Notes under the pieces: model-generated | Database searches by the model: none | Seen by the model: the letters and a program-made list of their open reading frames with translations, nothing else | Told to the model about the DNA's origin: nothing | Program-made: the position numbers and the translations under genes | Shown: piece by piece, positions 27,240-34,781 of the stretch | How the letters are laid out: every line of letters starts with the position of its first letter | Numbering within the stretch: position 1 is the first letter of the stretch | Assembly: GCA_029245345.1 (NCBI GenBank) | Contig: JAQWPM010000019.1 | Location: forward strand, 62,001-126,000 | Reading direction: 5' to 3' | Length of the DNA: 64,000 bases | Source of the DNA: Longimicrobiales bacterium | Lineage (GTDB): Bacteria; Gemmatimonadota; Gemmatimonadetes; Longimicrobiales; Gaopeijiaceae

Positions 27240-28180
27240 AGGCGTGGTTGAAGCACGGCGCGCGACTCGCCCTCACGCTCGTCGTCACCTGGTTCATCCT
27301 GGACCGAGTCGGATTCAACGTCCAGGAACTTCAGGCGATGGAAATCGGGAGCATGCGACCCCACGCTCTGGGCTTCGCTGCGTCCGTGACGCTCCTGCTA
27401 ATGATGTATTTCGTATCGGCCGCCATTTGGGGTCGCATCGTGGTGGACTTAGGAGGCCCGTCGATTCCGACGGCACGTGCGGTACGACTCTTCATGATTG
27501 CGAACCTAGGGCGCTACATCCCGGGCAAGGTGTGGCAGATCGCCGGCCTAGCAGCCTTGGCGAAGGGGCAAGGAGTACCAGCCGCCACGGCAACGGGTGC
27601 GGCTGTCCTGGGACAGGGGTTGGCCGTTGCGGCGGCTGGGTCGATCGGACTCGGCGCACTGCTGACCGGCAGCGAGGCCCTGCGTCAGGCGGGTATCGTC
27701 GGGGGCGTCCTGGTCGTGGTGGGAATCTGCCTCATAGCCATCCCATCCGTCTTCGAACGAGGCGTGGCGCTTTGGTTTCGTCTCGCCCGCACAGACCCCC
27801 CGGAATCACTCGGTAGTGCCCATGGGATCCGGTGGTTCATGTTCTACCTCATGAATTGGATGGGGTACGCGTTGTCGTTCTGGCTCCTCGTTACGAGCTT
27901 CGGGATGCCTGTACCGCTCATACCCACTGCCTCCGCTTTCGCTGCCGCGTATGTGTTGGGTTACCTGATGATCTTTGCACCGGCCGGGCTCGGCGTCCGG
28001 GAGGGTTTTTTGGTCGCGTTTCTCACACCACATGTCGGCATCGTCAACGCGGGCGCGATCTCCGTCGTCCACCGGATCTGGATTACCGGTGTCGAGGTCG
28101 TCCCAGCAGGCGTGTTTTGGTTGATGCACCTGCGCGAAACTCCAACAGACAAGAGGCAGGGAGCCGCCCCGAATGAGTGA
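27236..28180 (+). CDS. Flippase-like integral membrane protein (UPF0104/LPG synthase TM family)
   Basis: About 314 residues with seven or more hydrophobic segments. It has the ANLGRYIPGKVWQIAGL motif and the later APAGLGVREGFL block typical of the GtrA-independent 'lysylphosphatidylglycerol synthase TM region' family. Members are thought to move lipid-linked glycans or glycerolipids. I chose CTG 27236 because it forms the same NTGA overlap seen at the neighbouring junctions and gives a normal KAWLKHGARLALTL opening. TTG 27248 is the conventional alternative. A dead relative of this family lies at 34140-34700. Confidence 0.8.
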   Translation: MKAWLKHGARLALTLVVTWFILDRVGFNVQELQAMEIGSMRPHALGFAASVTLLLMMYFVSAAIWGRIVVDLGGPSIPTARAVRLFMIANLGRYIPGKVWQIAGLAALAKGQGVPAATATGAAVLGQGLAVAAAGSIGLGALLTGSEALRQAGIVGGVLVVVGICLIAIPSVFERGVALWFRLARTDPPESLGSAHGIRWFMFYLMNWMGYALSFWLLVTSFGMPVPLIPTASAFAAAYVLGYLMIFAPAGLGVREGFLVAFLTPHVGIVNAGAISVVHRIWITGVEVVPAGVFWLMHLRETPTDKRQGAAPNE

Positions 28181-28895
28181 GCGCATCCTCGTCATCGTGC
28201 CGACGTACAACGAGATGGAGAACCTTCCCAGGAAGGCCCCTCTGATTCTCGAACAAGACGAGCGGATCGAGATCCTGGTCGTCGATGACGCGTCGCCGGA
28301 CGGCACCGGCCAGCTCGCAGATGAGATGGCCGCCGCTGCCCCTCGAGTACACGTCCTGCATCGCAAATCCAAAGACGGACTGGGGCAGGCCTACCTGGCT
28401 GGCTTCAAATGGGCACTCGAGCACGATTTCGAAGTCATTTTCGAGATGGATGCGGACATCTCGCATCCCCCGGACGCATTGCCCCGCTTGATCGAGGCCA
28501 TCGGCACGCATGACTTCGTGATTGGCTCTCGATATGTGGAGGGGCGTGTAACGGTGTCCAACTGGCCCATGAGCCGGCTCCTGGTCAGCTACTTCGGGTC
28601 TTGGTATGCCCGCATGATCACGAGGATGCCGGTGCGAGACGCCACCGGTGGCTTTAACGGCTGGCATCGGCGCGTATTGGAAGAAGTGGGGCTCGACCGG
28701 GTCCGTTCCAACGGGTACGCGTTTCAGATCGAGCTAAAGTTCCGAGCGTGGGTCAAGAACTTCACGTTCACCGAGGTACCGATCCTATTCACGGAGCGGG
28801 ATACCGGTGACTCGAAGATGTCGAAGAAGATCGTTCGCGAGGCGGTGTGGCGGGTGTGGTGGATGAAGTTCCAGCACATCTTCGGGCGCCTTTGA
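28173..28895 (+). CDS. Polyprenol monophosphomannose synthase-like GT2
   Basis: 240 residues without C-terminal membrane helices. The core is LVIVPTYNEMENL, LVVDDASPDGTGQLADEM, HRKSKDGLGQAYLAGF, EMDADISHPP and GSRYVEGR, a close fit to dolichol/polyprenol-phosphate mannosyltransferases. It probably charges a polyprenyl phosphate with mannose for the YfhO-like transferase. Start ATG 28173 overlaps the flippase stop by 8 nt; its stop overlaps the next gene by one base (TGATG). Confidence 0.9.
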   Translation: MSERILVIVPTYNEMENLPRKAPLILEQDERIEILVVDDASPDGTGQLADEMAAAAPRVHVLHRKSKDGLGQAYLAGFKWALEHDFEVIFEMDADISHPPDALPRLIEAIGTHDFVIGSRYVEGRVTVSNWPMSRLLVSYFGSWYARMITRMPVRDATGGFNGWHRRVLEEVGLDRVRSNGYAFQIELKFRAWVKNFTFTEVPILFTERDTGDSKMSKKIVREAVWRVWWMKFQHIFGRL

Positions 28896-29602
28896 TGACT
28901 GAGGAGCGCATCGGGCAGGAGTTCTACGACTCCAGCGGCTACTTCGAGGGTGTCGACGACCACCTGGGCAAGCTCGACACGCCATTCCAGCGCTACCGAA
29001 TCGCCAAGGTGTTCCAGATCCACACGCCGTTGGCTACAGACCGTGTACTCGACATGGGCTGCGGTTGGGGCACGTTCGGCTTCGCGCTGGCTCAGCAGAC
29101 CGGTGAGATCGTCGGGCTCGACTTCAGCCAGAAGAGCATCGAGATCTGTAGTCGCCGCCTCGGTGAAGAGCCCCATGCCAACTTGAGCTTCGTTCAGGCC
29201 GACGCTGGAGCCTCAGGGCTGGGTGCGGACTCCTTCGACGTTGTGATTGCTGCGGACCTGTTCGAGCATCTCTATCCGGACGACTCCGAGCGCGTCGCGA
29301 AAGAGGCGTTCCGAGTCCTCAAGCCTGGCGGGCGTTTCAGCACGTGGACACCGCACCGCGGCCATTTCCTAGAAGCGCTGAAGAACCGTGACATCCTCAT
29401 CAAACGGGATGTCAGCCATGTGGACTACAAATCCATGGCACGGATGCGGGGTTTGCTCACCGATGCAGGCTTCGAGATCGAGAAGGCCTACTACGCTGAA
29501 TCGCACCTTCCGGTGCTCAACGTTGCAGAACGGGCCCTACAGGGCTTTCTGCCCTTCATGAGGCGCAGGGTGGCCGTATTGGGCCGGAAACCGGCGGAGT
29601 AG
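28895..29602 (+). CDS. Class I SAM-dependent methyltransferase
   Basis: 235 residues from ATG 28895. Motif I is VLDMGCGWGTFGFAL, motif II region LDFSQKSIEI, then VVIAADLFEHLYPDDS and VLKPGGRFSTWTPHRGH, as in the Methyltransf_11/25 group. The N-terminal QEFYDSSGYFEGVDDHLGKLDTPFQ is distinctive and also seen in methyltransferases of polysaccharide clusters. The substrate is unknown. Context suggests a glycan or lipid-glycan, perhaps a capping methylation. Confidence 0.85.
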   Translation: MTEERIGQEFYDSSGYFEGVDDHLGKLDTPFQRYRIAKVFQIHTPLATDRVLDMGCGWGTFGFALAQQTGEIVGLDFSQKSIEICSRRLGEEPHANLSFVQADAGASGLGADSFDVVIAADLFEHLYPDDSERVAKEAFRVLKPGGRFSTWTPHRGHFLEALKNRDILIKRDVSHVDYKSMARMRGLLTDAGFEIEKAYYAESHLPVLNVAERALQGFLPFMRRRVAVLGRKPAE

Positions 29603-29608
29603 GGGCAT

Positions 29609-30109
29609 ATGGGCTGGGAAATCGAGCGTCGCTTTCTAATGCGGGTGCCCACAGCCTACTGGTCCAGCCTTGGCGAGGGTCACCACTACCGTCAGGGCTA
29701 CATCCGGAACGGTCAGCCGTCCCTCAGAATTCGCACCGGAGAGCCACGAGGAGCGGTTCTCGGGACAAAAAGTGGGTCCGGAGTCCGCCGAACGGAGGTC
29801 GAAACCGTCGTGCCTGACGAAATGGCGCCGCTGCTGATGGAATTGGCTGGTGAGCGCATCATCGAGAAGGTCCGCTTCAAGATCGGTCCTTGGGAGCTGG
29901 ACCGCTTTCTGGGCGCGCTGGAAGGCCTCGCGCTCATGGAGATCGAGCTCGACGACGAGTCGGACCCGCTGCCGGAGCCTCCTAAAGGCATCGATATCTT
30001 GCGTGAAGTGACGGATGATAACCGCTTTGTCAGTGGGCGCTTAGCGCGCTTAACCCCTGCGGAGCAAAGCACTATGGTGCAGACCGTTTACACCGAGGTG
30101 AACCCATGA
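29609..30109 (+). CDS. CYTH domain protein
   Basis: 166 residues. The CYTH superfamily opening EIERRFLM gives the ExExK-like signature, here EIERR with Arg in place of Lys. Further tunnel residues follow in SLRIRTGE, IIEKVRFKI, LDRFLGALEGLALMEIELDDE and EVTDDNRFVSGRLA. Members act on triphosphates (inorganic triphosphatase, adenylate cyclase class IV), and the substrate here is not predictable. It lies 6 nt after the methyltransferase and overlaps rlpA by 4 nt, an odd partner for an envelope operon. Confidence 0.88.
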   Translation: MGWEIERRFLMRVPTAYWSSLGEGHHYRQGYIRNGQPSLRIRTGEPRGAVLGTKSGSGVRRTEVETVVPDEMAPLLMELAGERIIEKVRFKIGPWELDRFLGALEGLALMEIELDDESDPLPEPPKGIDILREVTDDNRFVSGRLARLTPAEQSTMVQTVYTEVNP

Positions 30110-30759
30110 CGTGGGTCGCACGGATCGCTCTGATTGCGGCCATCTCGCTCGTATCTGGATGTAAGATGATCGGATCCGAAGAGTTGACCCGACAGCGGCC
30201 ACCGGTGCCGGAGAGTTCCCGTCCGGGGCCGATCAACACACCAGGCCTGTCGGCGACTGGCGTGGGTCGAGAAGGTGAGGCAAGCACCACCGAAACCGCC
30301 GCGGTCGCGCCTGATATCGCGGCATTGCTCGAGGTTCCGGAGTTGGAGCTGACTCCAGAGCCTCGAAGTCGACGCGGAAACCGCTCCGAATACGAACAGT
30401 GGGGGGAAACGTACCGAGTGTTAGACACTTCGGAGGGCTACGACGAGCGTGGCGTGGCTTCCTGGTACGGAGAACCGTTCCACGGCCGCGAGACAAGCAG
30501 CGGGGAGACCTACGATATGTACGAACTCACGGCCGCTCACCGAACGCTGCCGCTTCCGAGCTACGTCGAGGTGACGAATCTGGCCAACGGGAGGTCCGTT
30601 GTCCTCAGGGTGACCGATCGGGGGCCTTTTCATGACCCGGACAGGCGGATCATCGACGTTTCATATACGGCGGCACTGAAACTCGGAATGGTGGGCGCAG
30701 GCACCGCAGCCGTAAATGTGCGCGCGCTCGAGCCGTATCAGACTCGGGTAGGGCGCTAG
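30106..30759 (+). CDS. rlpA: RlpA-family septal/lytic transglycosylase-like lipoprotein
   Basis: 217 residues. The lipobox SLVSGC (Cys19) predicts an outer-membrane lipoprotein. A Pro/Thr-rich linker of about 80 residues leads to a double-psi beta-barrel with GVASWYGEPFHGRETSSGE, YDMYELTAAHRTLPLPSYV, VTDRGPF and RIIDVSYTAALKLGM. The catalytic Asp of RlpA lies in the VTDRGPF block. No SPOR domain follows. It is the last gene of the long plus-strand run; a strong hairpin lies 180 nt downstream. Confidence 0.9.
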   Translation: MTWVARIALIAAISLVSGCKMIGSEELTRQRPPVPESSRPGPINTPGLSATGVGREGEASTTETAAVAPDIAALLEVPELELTPEPRSRRGNRSEYEQWGETYRVLDTSEGYDERGVASWYGEPFHGRETSSGETYDMYELTAAHRTLPLPSYVEVTNLANGRSVVLRVTDRGPFHDPDRRIIDVSYTAALKLGMVGAGTAAVNVRALEPYQTRVGR

Positions 30760-30848
30760 GGGTAACTCGAGCCAAAGGAATCCGTGAAATGGCGCCCATT
30801 CTTGTTAGTTAACATAATATATCTTATACGAAGTGAATTACGGCTTTG

Positions 30849-30926
30849 GGTGTCACATGTGAATGAATCAGCCGTTATCGGTCGATATTCGCCAACAACG
30901 CCCAGGCACAGCCCCCATGTGACACC
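30849..30926. other. Spaced inverted repeat in an AT-rich patch
   Basis: GGTGTCACATG (30849-30859) and CATGTGACACC (30916-30926) are perfect 11-nt complements separated by 56 nt. The patch upstream (30800-30840, TTAACATAATATATCTTATA) is far more AT-rich than the window. It could be an RNA stem closing a structured loop or a pair of protein-binding sites. Confidence 0.4.
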
Positions 30927-30935
30927 TAGATACGA

Positions 30936-30971
30936 CATGGGCCGCCTCGGGAGGTCCCGAGGCGGCCCATG
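30936..30971. terminator. Strong bidirectional terminator hairpin after rlpA
   Basis: A 16-bp perfect stem (30936-30951 with 30956-30971), loop AGGT, sits between the convergent rlpA and TPR genes. No clear T-run is present; GC strength and position support termination. Confidence 0.7.
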
Positions 30972-31015
30972 CCACGCCAACGCTTCGCGGGAGATGATCT
31001 CCCACTAGGTCGAGC

Positions 31016-31714
31016 TTAGATACTCATCGCGGTCTTGAGTTCTTCGATGCGCATCTCGAAGACGCCGCGGTCGATGTCGTTTTCTTCCATGTCGCTCAAC
31101 ACACGCTCGTAGAGCTCGATGGCTCCAGCCGCATCACCGTTGTCGGCGCGAATCCGAGCCGCACTCTGCAGCGCGTTGCGCACCTGGAAGCTCAGGTCAG
31201 CACGGTCAGCGATACGCAAATAGACCGCTTCGGCGTCATCCCACCGATTCTCCTGCTCATATGCGGCGCCGAGGAGCGCAGCACCCTGGAACTCGATTGG
31301 ATCGCGCGGCGAGCCACCCAACGGCTCGAGGATGACCTGCGCCTGCTGCGGGTTGTCGCTCTGCAGGTAGAGGTCACCCAATAGAAGCCGAGCCTCGCCC
31401 TCATACGCCGTGCCGCCGAAACGCTCCAAGAAGACCTCGAGCCCGTTCCTGGCACCCTCGCGGTCCTGGAGCGCGATCGACTGATGGACGAGCTCGAGTT
31501 CCTGAGCAGCCTGCTGGACCAGTTGGTCCTGGTACCCCCCGTAGTAGACGAGTCCTGCGACAACGATTGCCACAACGACCCCCACAATGGTCAAAAGCTG
31601 CTGGTTGGCGCGAGCCCACTGACCCGTGTTCAACACCCTCGCAAGGAAGATGTCGTCGGGATCGTTGTTGTGGTCCTGCTGAGTCCGGCGCGCACCGGGG
31701 TGACGCTTGGTCAT
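31016..31714 (-). CDS. Membrane-anchored TPR protein
   Basis: 232 residues. A charged cytoplasmic N-terminus (about 1-38) is followed by one transmembrane helix (LLTIVGVVVAIVVAGLVYYGG). A periplasmic TPR-like domain (about 65-225) follows, with helices such as EGEARLLLGDLYLQSDNPQQAQ and AAGAIELYERVL. The architecture resembles YfgM, which helps the SecYEG/PpiD translocon, though sequence alone does not prove it. It is followed 3' by the hairpin at 30936-30971. Confidence 0.75.
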   Translation of the reverse strand: MTKRHPGARRTQQDHNNDPDDIFLARVLNTGQWARANQQLLTIVGVVVAIVVAGLVYYGGYQDQLVQQAAQELELVHQSIALQDREGARNGLEVFLERFGGTAYEGEARLLLGDLYLQSDNPQQAQVILEPLGGSPRDPIEFQGAALLGAAYEQENRWDDAEAVYLRIADRADLSFQVRNALQSAARIRADNGDAAGAIELYERVLSDMEENDIDRGVFEMRIEELKTAMSI

Positions 31715-31801
31715 ATCGGGTCCTGCTCAGGGGTGTACGGGCGCAAACCGCGCCTCGGAAAAGCGCCAAAAGCTAGACGGGACGGGATTTTAGGTCAACG
31801 T

Positions 31802-32503
31802 TCAGTTCACCTGCTCGTCCGGATCGTCTACGCCTGGATGGTAGCCCGCCAACGTCCAAAGGTCATGGGGGCGCCGAATCGCAAGCCCTCCCTCCTGACT
31901 TGCGCCGAGCACGCCCTCGTACAACCAGTCGTTGAGCAGCGTCGTTACGGTCGCCCGGTGGGCGCCAGCCAGGTCGGCAAGCACCTGATGTGTGGGCTTC
32001 ACGGAAAGGTCGATTCCGCGGCCTTTGCGTTCACCGCAACGCTGTCCGAGGTCCAGAAGCACTTCTGCCAAGCGCTGTGCGGCCGTCGGCCCACGAGAGC
32101 CTCCCTGGGCATGCCGAAGCCGATGAAGCTCACGCTCGGCACCCTCCAAGTAGGCGTCGAGACTCTTCTTCGCGGTCTTGAGCCCGGTCAGGACCCGGCC
32201 TTCGGGCAGCGCCACAACCGTACAGCGTGACCCCGCCAGCGCACCGTAGCGACGGTGGCCTTCCGTAAACGCTTCGTCCCCGAACAACTCCCAGGGCAAA
32301 GCAAGCGAGACGGTTCGTTCCCCCCTTCCCTTCTCCATCCCCGGCAGTACGAGCCGAACAAACCCCTCGGTGACAAGAAAGACGTCCTTGGCCGGATCGC
32401 CGGCGGAGTAGAGCGATCGCCCTTTCACGATGCGGATGGGCAGGGCCTTCTTGACCAACCGATAGAGCTTCCGGTCTCGAGCGGGGACCAGTTGGAACGG
32501 CAC
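31802..32503 (-). CDS. Crp/Fnr-family transcription regulator
   Basis: 233 residues from GTG 32503. The N-terminal half is a cyclic-nucleotide-binding-like barrel (GRSLYSAGDPAKDVFLVTEGFVRLVLPG). It lacks a clear cAMP phosphate-binding RSAE-type motif, and it lacks the Fnr cysteine cluster. The C-terminal winged helix contains HQVLADLAGAHRATVTTLLNDW. The ligand and targets are unknown. The start lies 2 nt after the stop of a broken MFS-gene end (32506-32612), showing that the regulator once followed an MFS gene. Part of its own 5' end is duplicated at about 34705-34779. Confidence 0.85.
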   Translation of the reverse strand: MPFQLVPARDRKLYRLVKKALPIRIVKGRSLYSAGDPAKDVFLVTEGFVRLVLPGMEKGRGERTVSLALPWELFGDEAFTEGHRRYGALAGSRCTVVALPEGRVLTGLKTAKKSLDAYLEGAERELHRLRHAQGGSRGPTAAQRLAEVLLDLGQRCGERKGRGIDLSVKPTHQVLADLAGAHRATVTTLLNDWLYEGVLGASQEGGLAIRRPHDLWTLAGYHPGVDDPDEQVN

Positions 32504-32505
32504 TG

Positions 32506-32612
32506 TCAGCTCTCCTGACCGAGCGGGGCCAACCCGTTCCTCAGCGCGAGGTGCATCTCCAGTCCGCTCGCGAGGATGATCGCCGGCATGGAACGTAGCG
32601 TCCCGGTCTGCG
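32506..32612 (-). pseudogene. 3' remnant of an MFS transporter gene
   Basis: The minus-strand reading gives about 35 in-frame codons ending in a stop. It aligns end to end without gaps with the last 35 residues of the intact MFS protein at 34782-35987 (SMPAIILASGLEMHLAL versus SMPAIIIAIGLAMHPAL, both ending QES-stop). Homology ends abruptly around 32612. It is the torn end of a second MFS copy left directly upstream of the Crp/Fnr gene. Confidence 0.85.
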
Positions 32613-33097
32613 CCTCAGCCTTGATCGAACAACGACTCACCAGCCTTCTCCCCTAATCTCCTGAGATGACCCATCACGTCGATGACATTTTAGGGCGACT
32701 TCACGGTCCGCAGGAACGTCGCACGCAGCACCTGTTCGACGAGTTGGACCGGGAAAGTCACGACCGAGAATCGCTGACCCCGCCGGACGCCGCCACCCTC
32801 TATCCCAATCCTAACGATAAGGGATAGCCAGGTACCTTCTTGGGCGTAATGGAGACTACACGCCGAGTGGCCCTTCAGGGCCGCTACCAGCCACAGCGAC
32901 TGTTCTTCGTGGAGTGGGACGTGGGCAGAAGTTTCGTCTCCAACGCCGGAAACGTGGAGGGCACTTCGGAGAACAGGCTCTCTTCTCTTGTGCGCCTCGG
33001 GGTCACCCTGGGGGCTCAGGGTCGTCTCCGATAACTTCCCCACTCGCTGCGTAGAGCCGGCCGACCTTGGGACACGGAGTTCTGACCATTGCAGGGC
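32613..33097. other. Degraded DNA between remnants, two short ORFs
   Basis: Two plus-strand ORFs show tolerable codon use. One runs 32666-32827 (53 residues, MTHHVDDILGRLHGPQERR at the start), the other about 32849-33034 (61 residues, QPQRLFFVEWDVGRSF in the middle). Neither matches a family I know, and neither has a convincing ribosome site. They may be fragments of genes lost when this segment was inserted. Nothing else is visible. Confidence 0.3.
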
Positions 33098-33442
33098 ATG
33101 GAAGAGATGCGGATGCACCTCCCGAGAAGCTTCGCAGGACACATGGTACCCGGCGTGCTGTTCCTTGTCTGGGTCGTGTTCTGGCTCTGGGAGCTCGTGC
33201 GTCACCCGGGGACAAACGGTCCGCCGTCAGTCGAGCGATGCCTGTTGGTGAAGGTCGGAAAGGTAGTGTTCCCCCTGGTGGGTGTTCAGTTCGAACTGGC
33301 GCGCTCCGATTCCTTATACGTGTCCGGGCCTCCTACGGATGGCACCGGCACAGTGCAGTCGTTCATCTTCTTCTCCTGGCACGTTCTCCCCATCAGCGCG
33401 ACCCTCCTCGGTGTCCGAGCCTTTCGACCATCTAGATCATGA
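33098..33442 (+). CDS. Hypothetical small membrane protein
   Basis: About 114 residues, with start codons possible at 33098, 33107 or 33113. Hydrophobic segments occur near the N-terminus (GVLFLVWVVFWLWEL) and near the C-terminus (FFSWHVLPISATLLGV), with a weaker one between (VVFPLVGVQF). I cannot name the family. It overlaps the next gene by ATGA, so the two are translationally coupled. That supports it being real or recently real. Confidence 0.5.
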   Translation: MEEMRMHLPRSFAGHMVPGVLFLVWVVFWLWELVRHPGTNGPPSVERCLLVKVGKVVFPLVGVQFELARSDSLYVSGPPTDGTGTVQSFIFFSWHVLPISATLLGVRAFRPSRS

Positions 33443-34143
33443 TCCCGCGCATCATTCATCAGACGTGGAAAGACCACGACATTCCGGAGCGGTTCAGAGC
33501 CGCGCAGGCGAGTTGGCGCACAGCTCATCCGGACTGGGAGTACCGTTTCTGGACCGACGAAGACCTTGAGCGCCTGGTCGCGGAGCGAGCCCCGGAGCTG
33601 GCGTCGCTCTACCACCGCTATCCTGAAGACATCCAGAGGGTCGACGCCGCCCGCTACGTGATTATGAGAGAGTGCGGCGGGCTGTATGCGGATCTCGACA
33701 TGGACTGCCTGAAGCCCATGGACTCCCTGCTCGCCGGGCGGGTGGTCTTGCCCCGCACGACACCGTTCGGCGTCTCGAACCAACTGATGCTGGCGCAACC
33801 AGGTCAGGACTTCTTCGACTACGTCATCGCCTCTCTCCCTGCTGCCTTCGCGAAGCGGAGATTCGTGTGGCCCCGGCACGTCCGTGTCCTGTCTACCGCA
33901 GGACCGCTCTTTTTCTCCGAGTGCCTTCGCGACTTCGGGGAGGTCGAGGGCCTCCGGCTCCTGTCCCTGGACGAACACGGCCACGGTGACCCGCGGCAGT
34001 CCTACGTCCGCCACCTCCGGGGAAATACATGGGCACATTGGGACACCCACGTCATCAACTTCTTCTACGACCATTGGAAGGTGCTGGCAGCCGGCGCGAC
34101 GCTCTCTCTCGTCAGCGCAATGATCCTTAATGCCTTCCTTTGA
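33439..34143 (+). CDS. OCH1/GT32-like glycosyltransferase
   Basis: 234 residues. It has the DXD sugar-binding family layout: IPRIIHQTWKDHDIPERFR at the N-terminus, DWEYRFWTDEDLERLV, then VDAARYVIMRECGGLYADLDMDCLKP with the DxD at about residues 93-95. A hydrophobic C-terminal segment (LAAGATLSLVSAMILNAFL) may anchor it. It likely transfers a hexose to a surface glycan. It is framed by decayed genes inside a segment bounded by the duplicated MFS/crp ends, which suggests acquisition as part of an inserted cassette. Confidence 0.85.
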   Translation: MIPRIIHQTWKDHDIPERFRAAQASWRTAHPDWEYRFWTDEDLERLVAERAPELASLYHRYPEDIQRVDAARYVIMRECGGLYADLDMDCLKPMDSLLAGRVVLPRTTPFGVSNQLMLAQPGQDFFDYVIASLPAAFAKRRFVWPRHVRVLSTAGPLFFSECLRDFGEVEGLRLLSLDEHGHGDPRQSYVRHLRGNTWAHWDTHVINFFYDHWKVLAAGATLSLVSAMILNAFL

Positions 34144-34704
34144 TCGCTCCGGGTTCCCGCCGTCGCTGGATCTGGATCGCCGGTTGGCTCCTGCTCTTTG
34201 CGTGCGTCGTCGTGGCCTTCCGCAACGTGGATTAGGGCGAGGCGGCCGCGCTGGCACAGGGGGCCTCCTGGCGTTGGCTGATTGTCGCCGTGCTGGCTAA
34301 CGCCAGTATCCTGCTCCTGGTCGCGTGGCAGTGGGTGATCCTCCTGGCGGGTGCGGGCCGAGTGCGATTCCCCTTCATGCTGTGGATCACCGCGGTCACG
34401 CCCACGGCTTCCAACGGTGGACCGTTTATGGACGGACACGCCGCAGGCGTTCATTTCCTCGCCACGCGCGGCAGGGTAGGATCCGCCACAGCCGTGTCCG
34501 TGAAGGCTCTCGGCCAACTCACGTAAGGCATCGCAAAGCTCCTTCTGTTCGCCGCTGCCGTCGACATGTCCCCTGTATCCAGTGAAGTGGCCCATCACGG
34601 ACACCTACTCAAGGACCTCGCGGCCCATTGGCCGGGATGGCCGGGGCGGGTGCTGGATGGGCAGCCCTCCTCGGGACCCATGAAACACTGGCGGGTGTCA
34701 CGAG
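34140..34704 (+). pseudogene. Broken flippase-like (UPF0104) membrane protein gene
   Basis: One frame starting at TTG 34140 (TTGA overlap with the GT32 stop) reads like the N-terminal third of the flippase family: RRWIWIAGWLLLFACVVVAF, then WRWLIVAVLANASILLLVAW and a long hydrophobic run. It is broken by TAG at 34233-34235 and TAA at 34524-34526, and homology stops near 34700, where the crp-like remnant begins. The motif ANLGRYIPG of the intact relative at 27236-28180 is not found. Confidence 0.8.
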
Positions 34705-34779
34705 AGTCCAATCGGGCCAGCCTTCTGGACCCAACTGATTGAGCCCCCGATTCCGAGCCGGTACGAGCTGGAAAGGCCC
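34705..34779 (-). pseudogene. 5' remnant of a Crp/Fnr-family gene
   Basis: Just after the stop of the MFS gene, the minus strand reads PFQLVPARNRGLNQLG and further residues, aligning with PFQLVPARDRKLYRLV at the start of the intact regulator (32503). The normal start is changed (ATC in place of GTG) and homology ends after about 25 codons. It mirrors the MFS remnant at 32506-32612. Confidence 0.8.
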
Positions 34780-34781
34780 GA

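Noticed and set aside
32690-33205. Minus-strand ORF of 171 codons
   Set aside because: It overlaps the start of the plus-strand membrane-protein gene, is rich in His/Pro/Arg as expected for antisense frames, and shows no recognisable domain.
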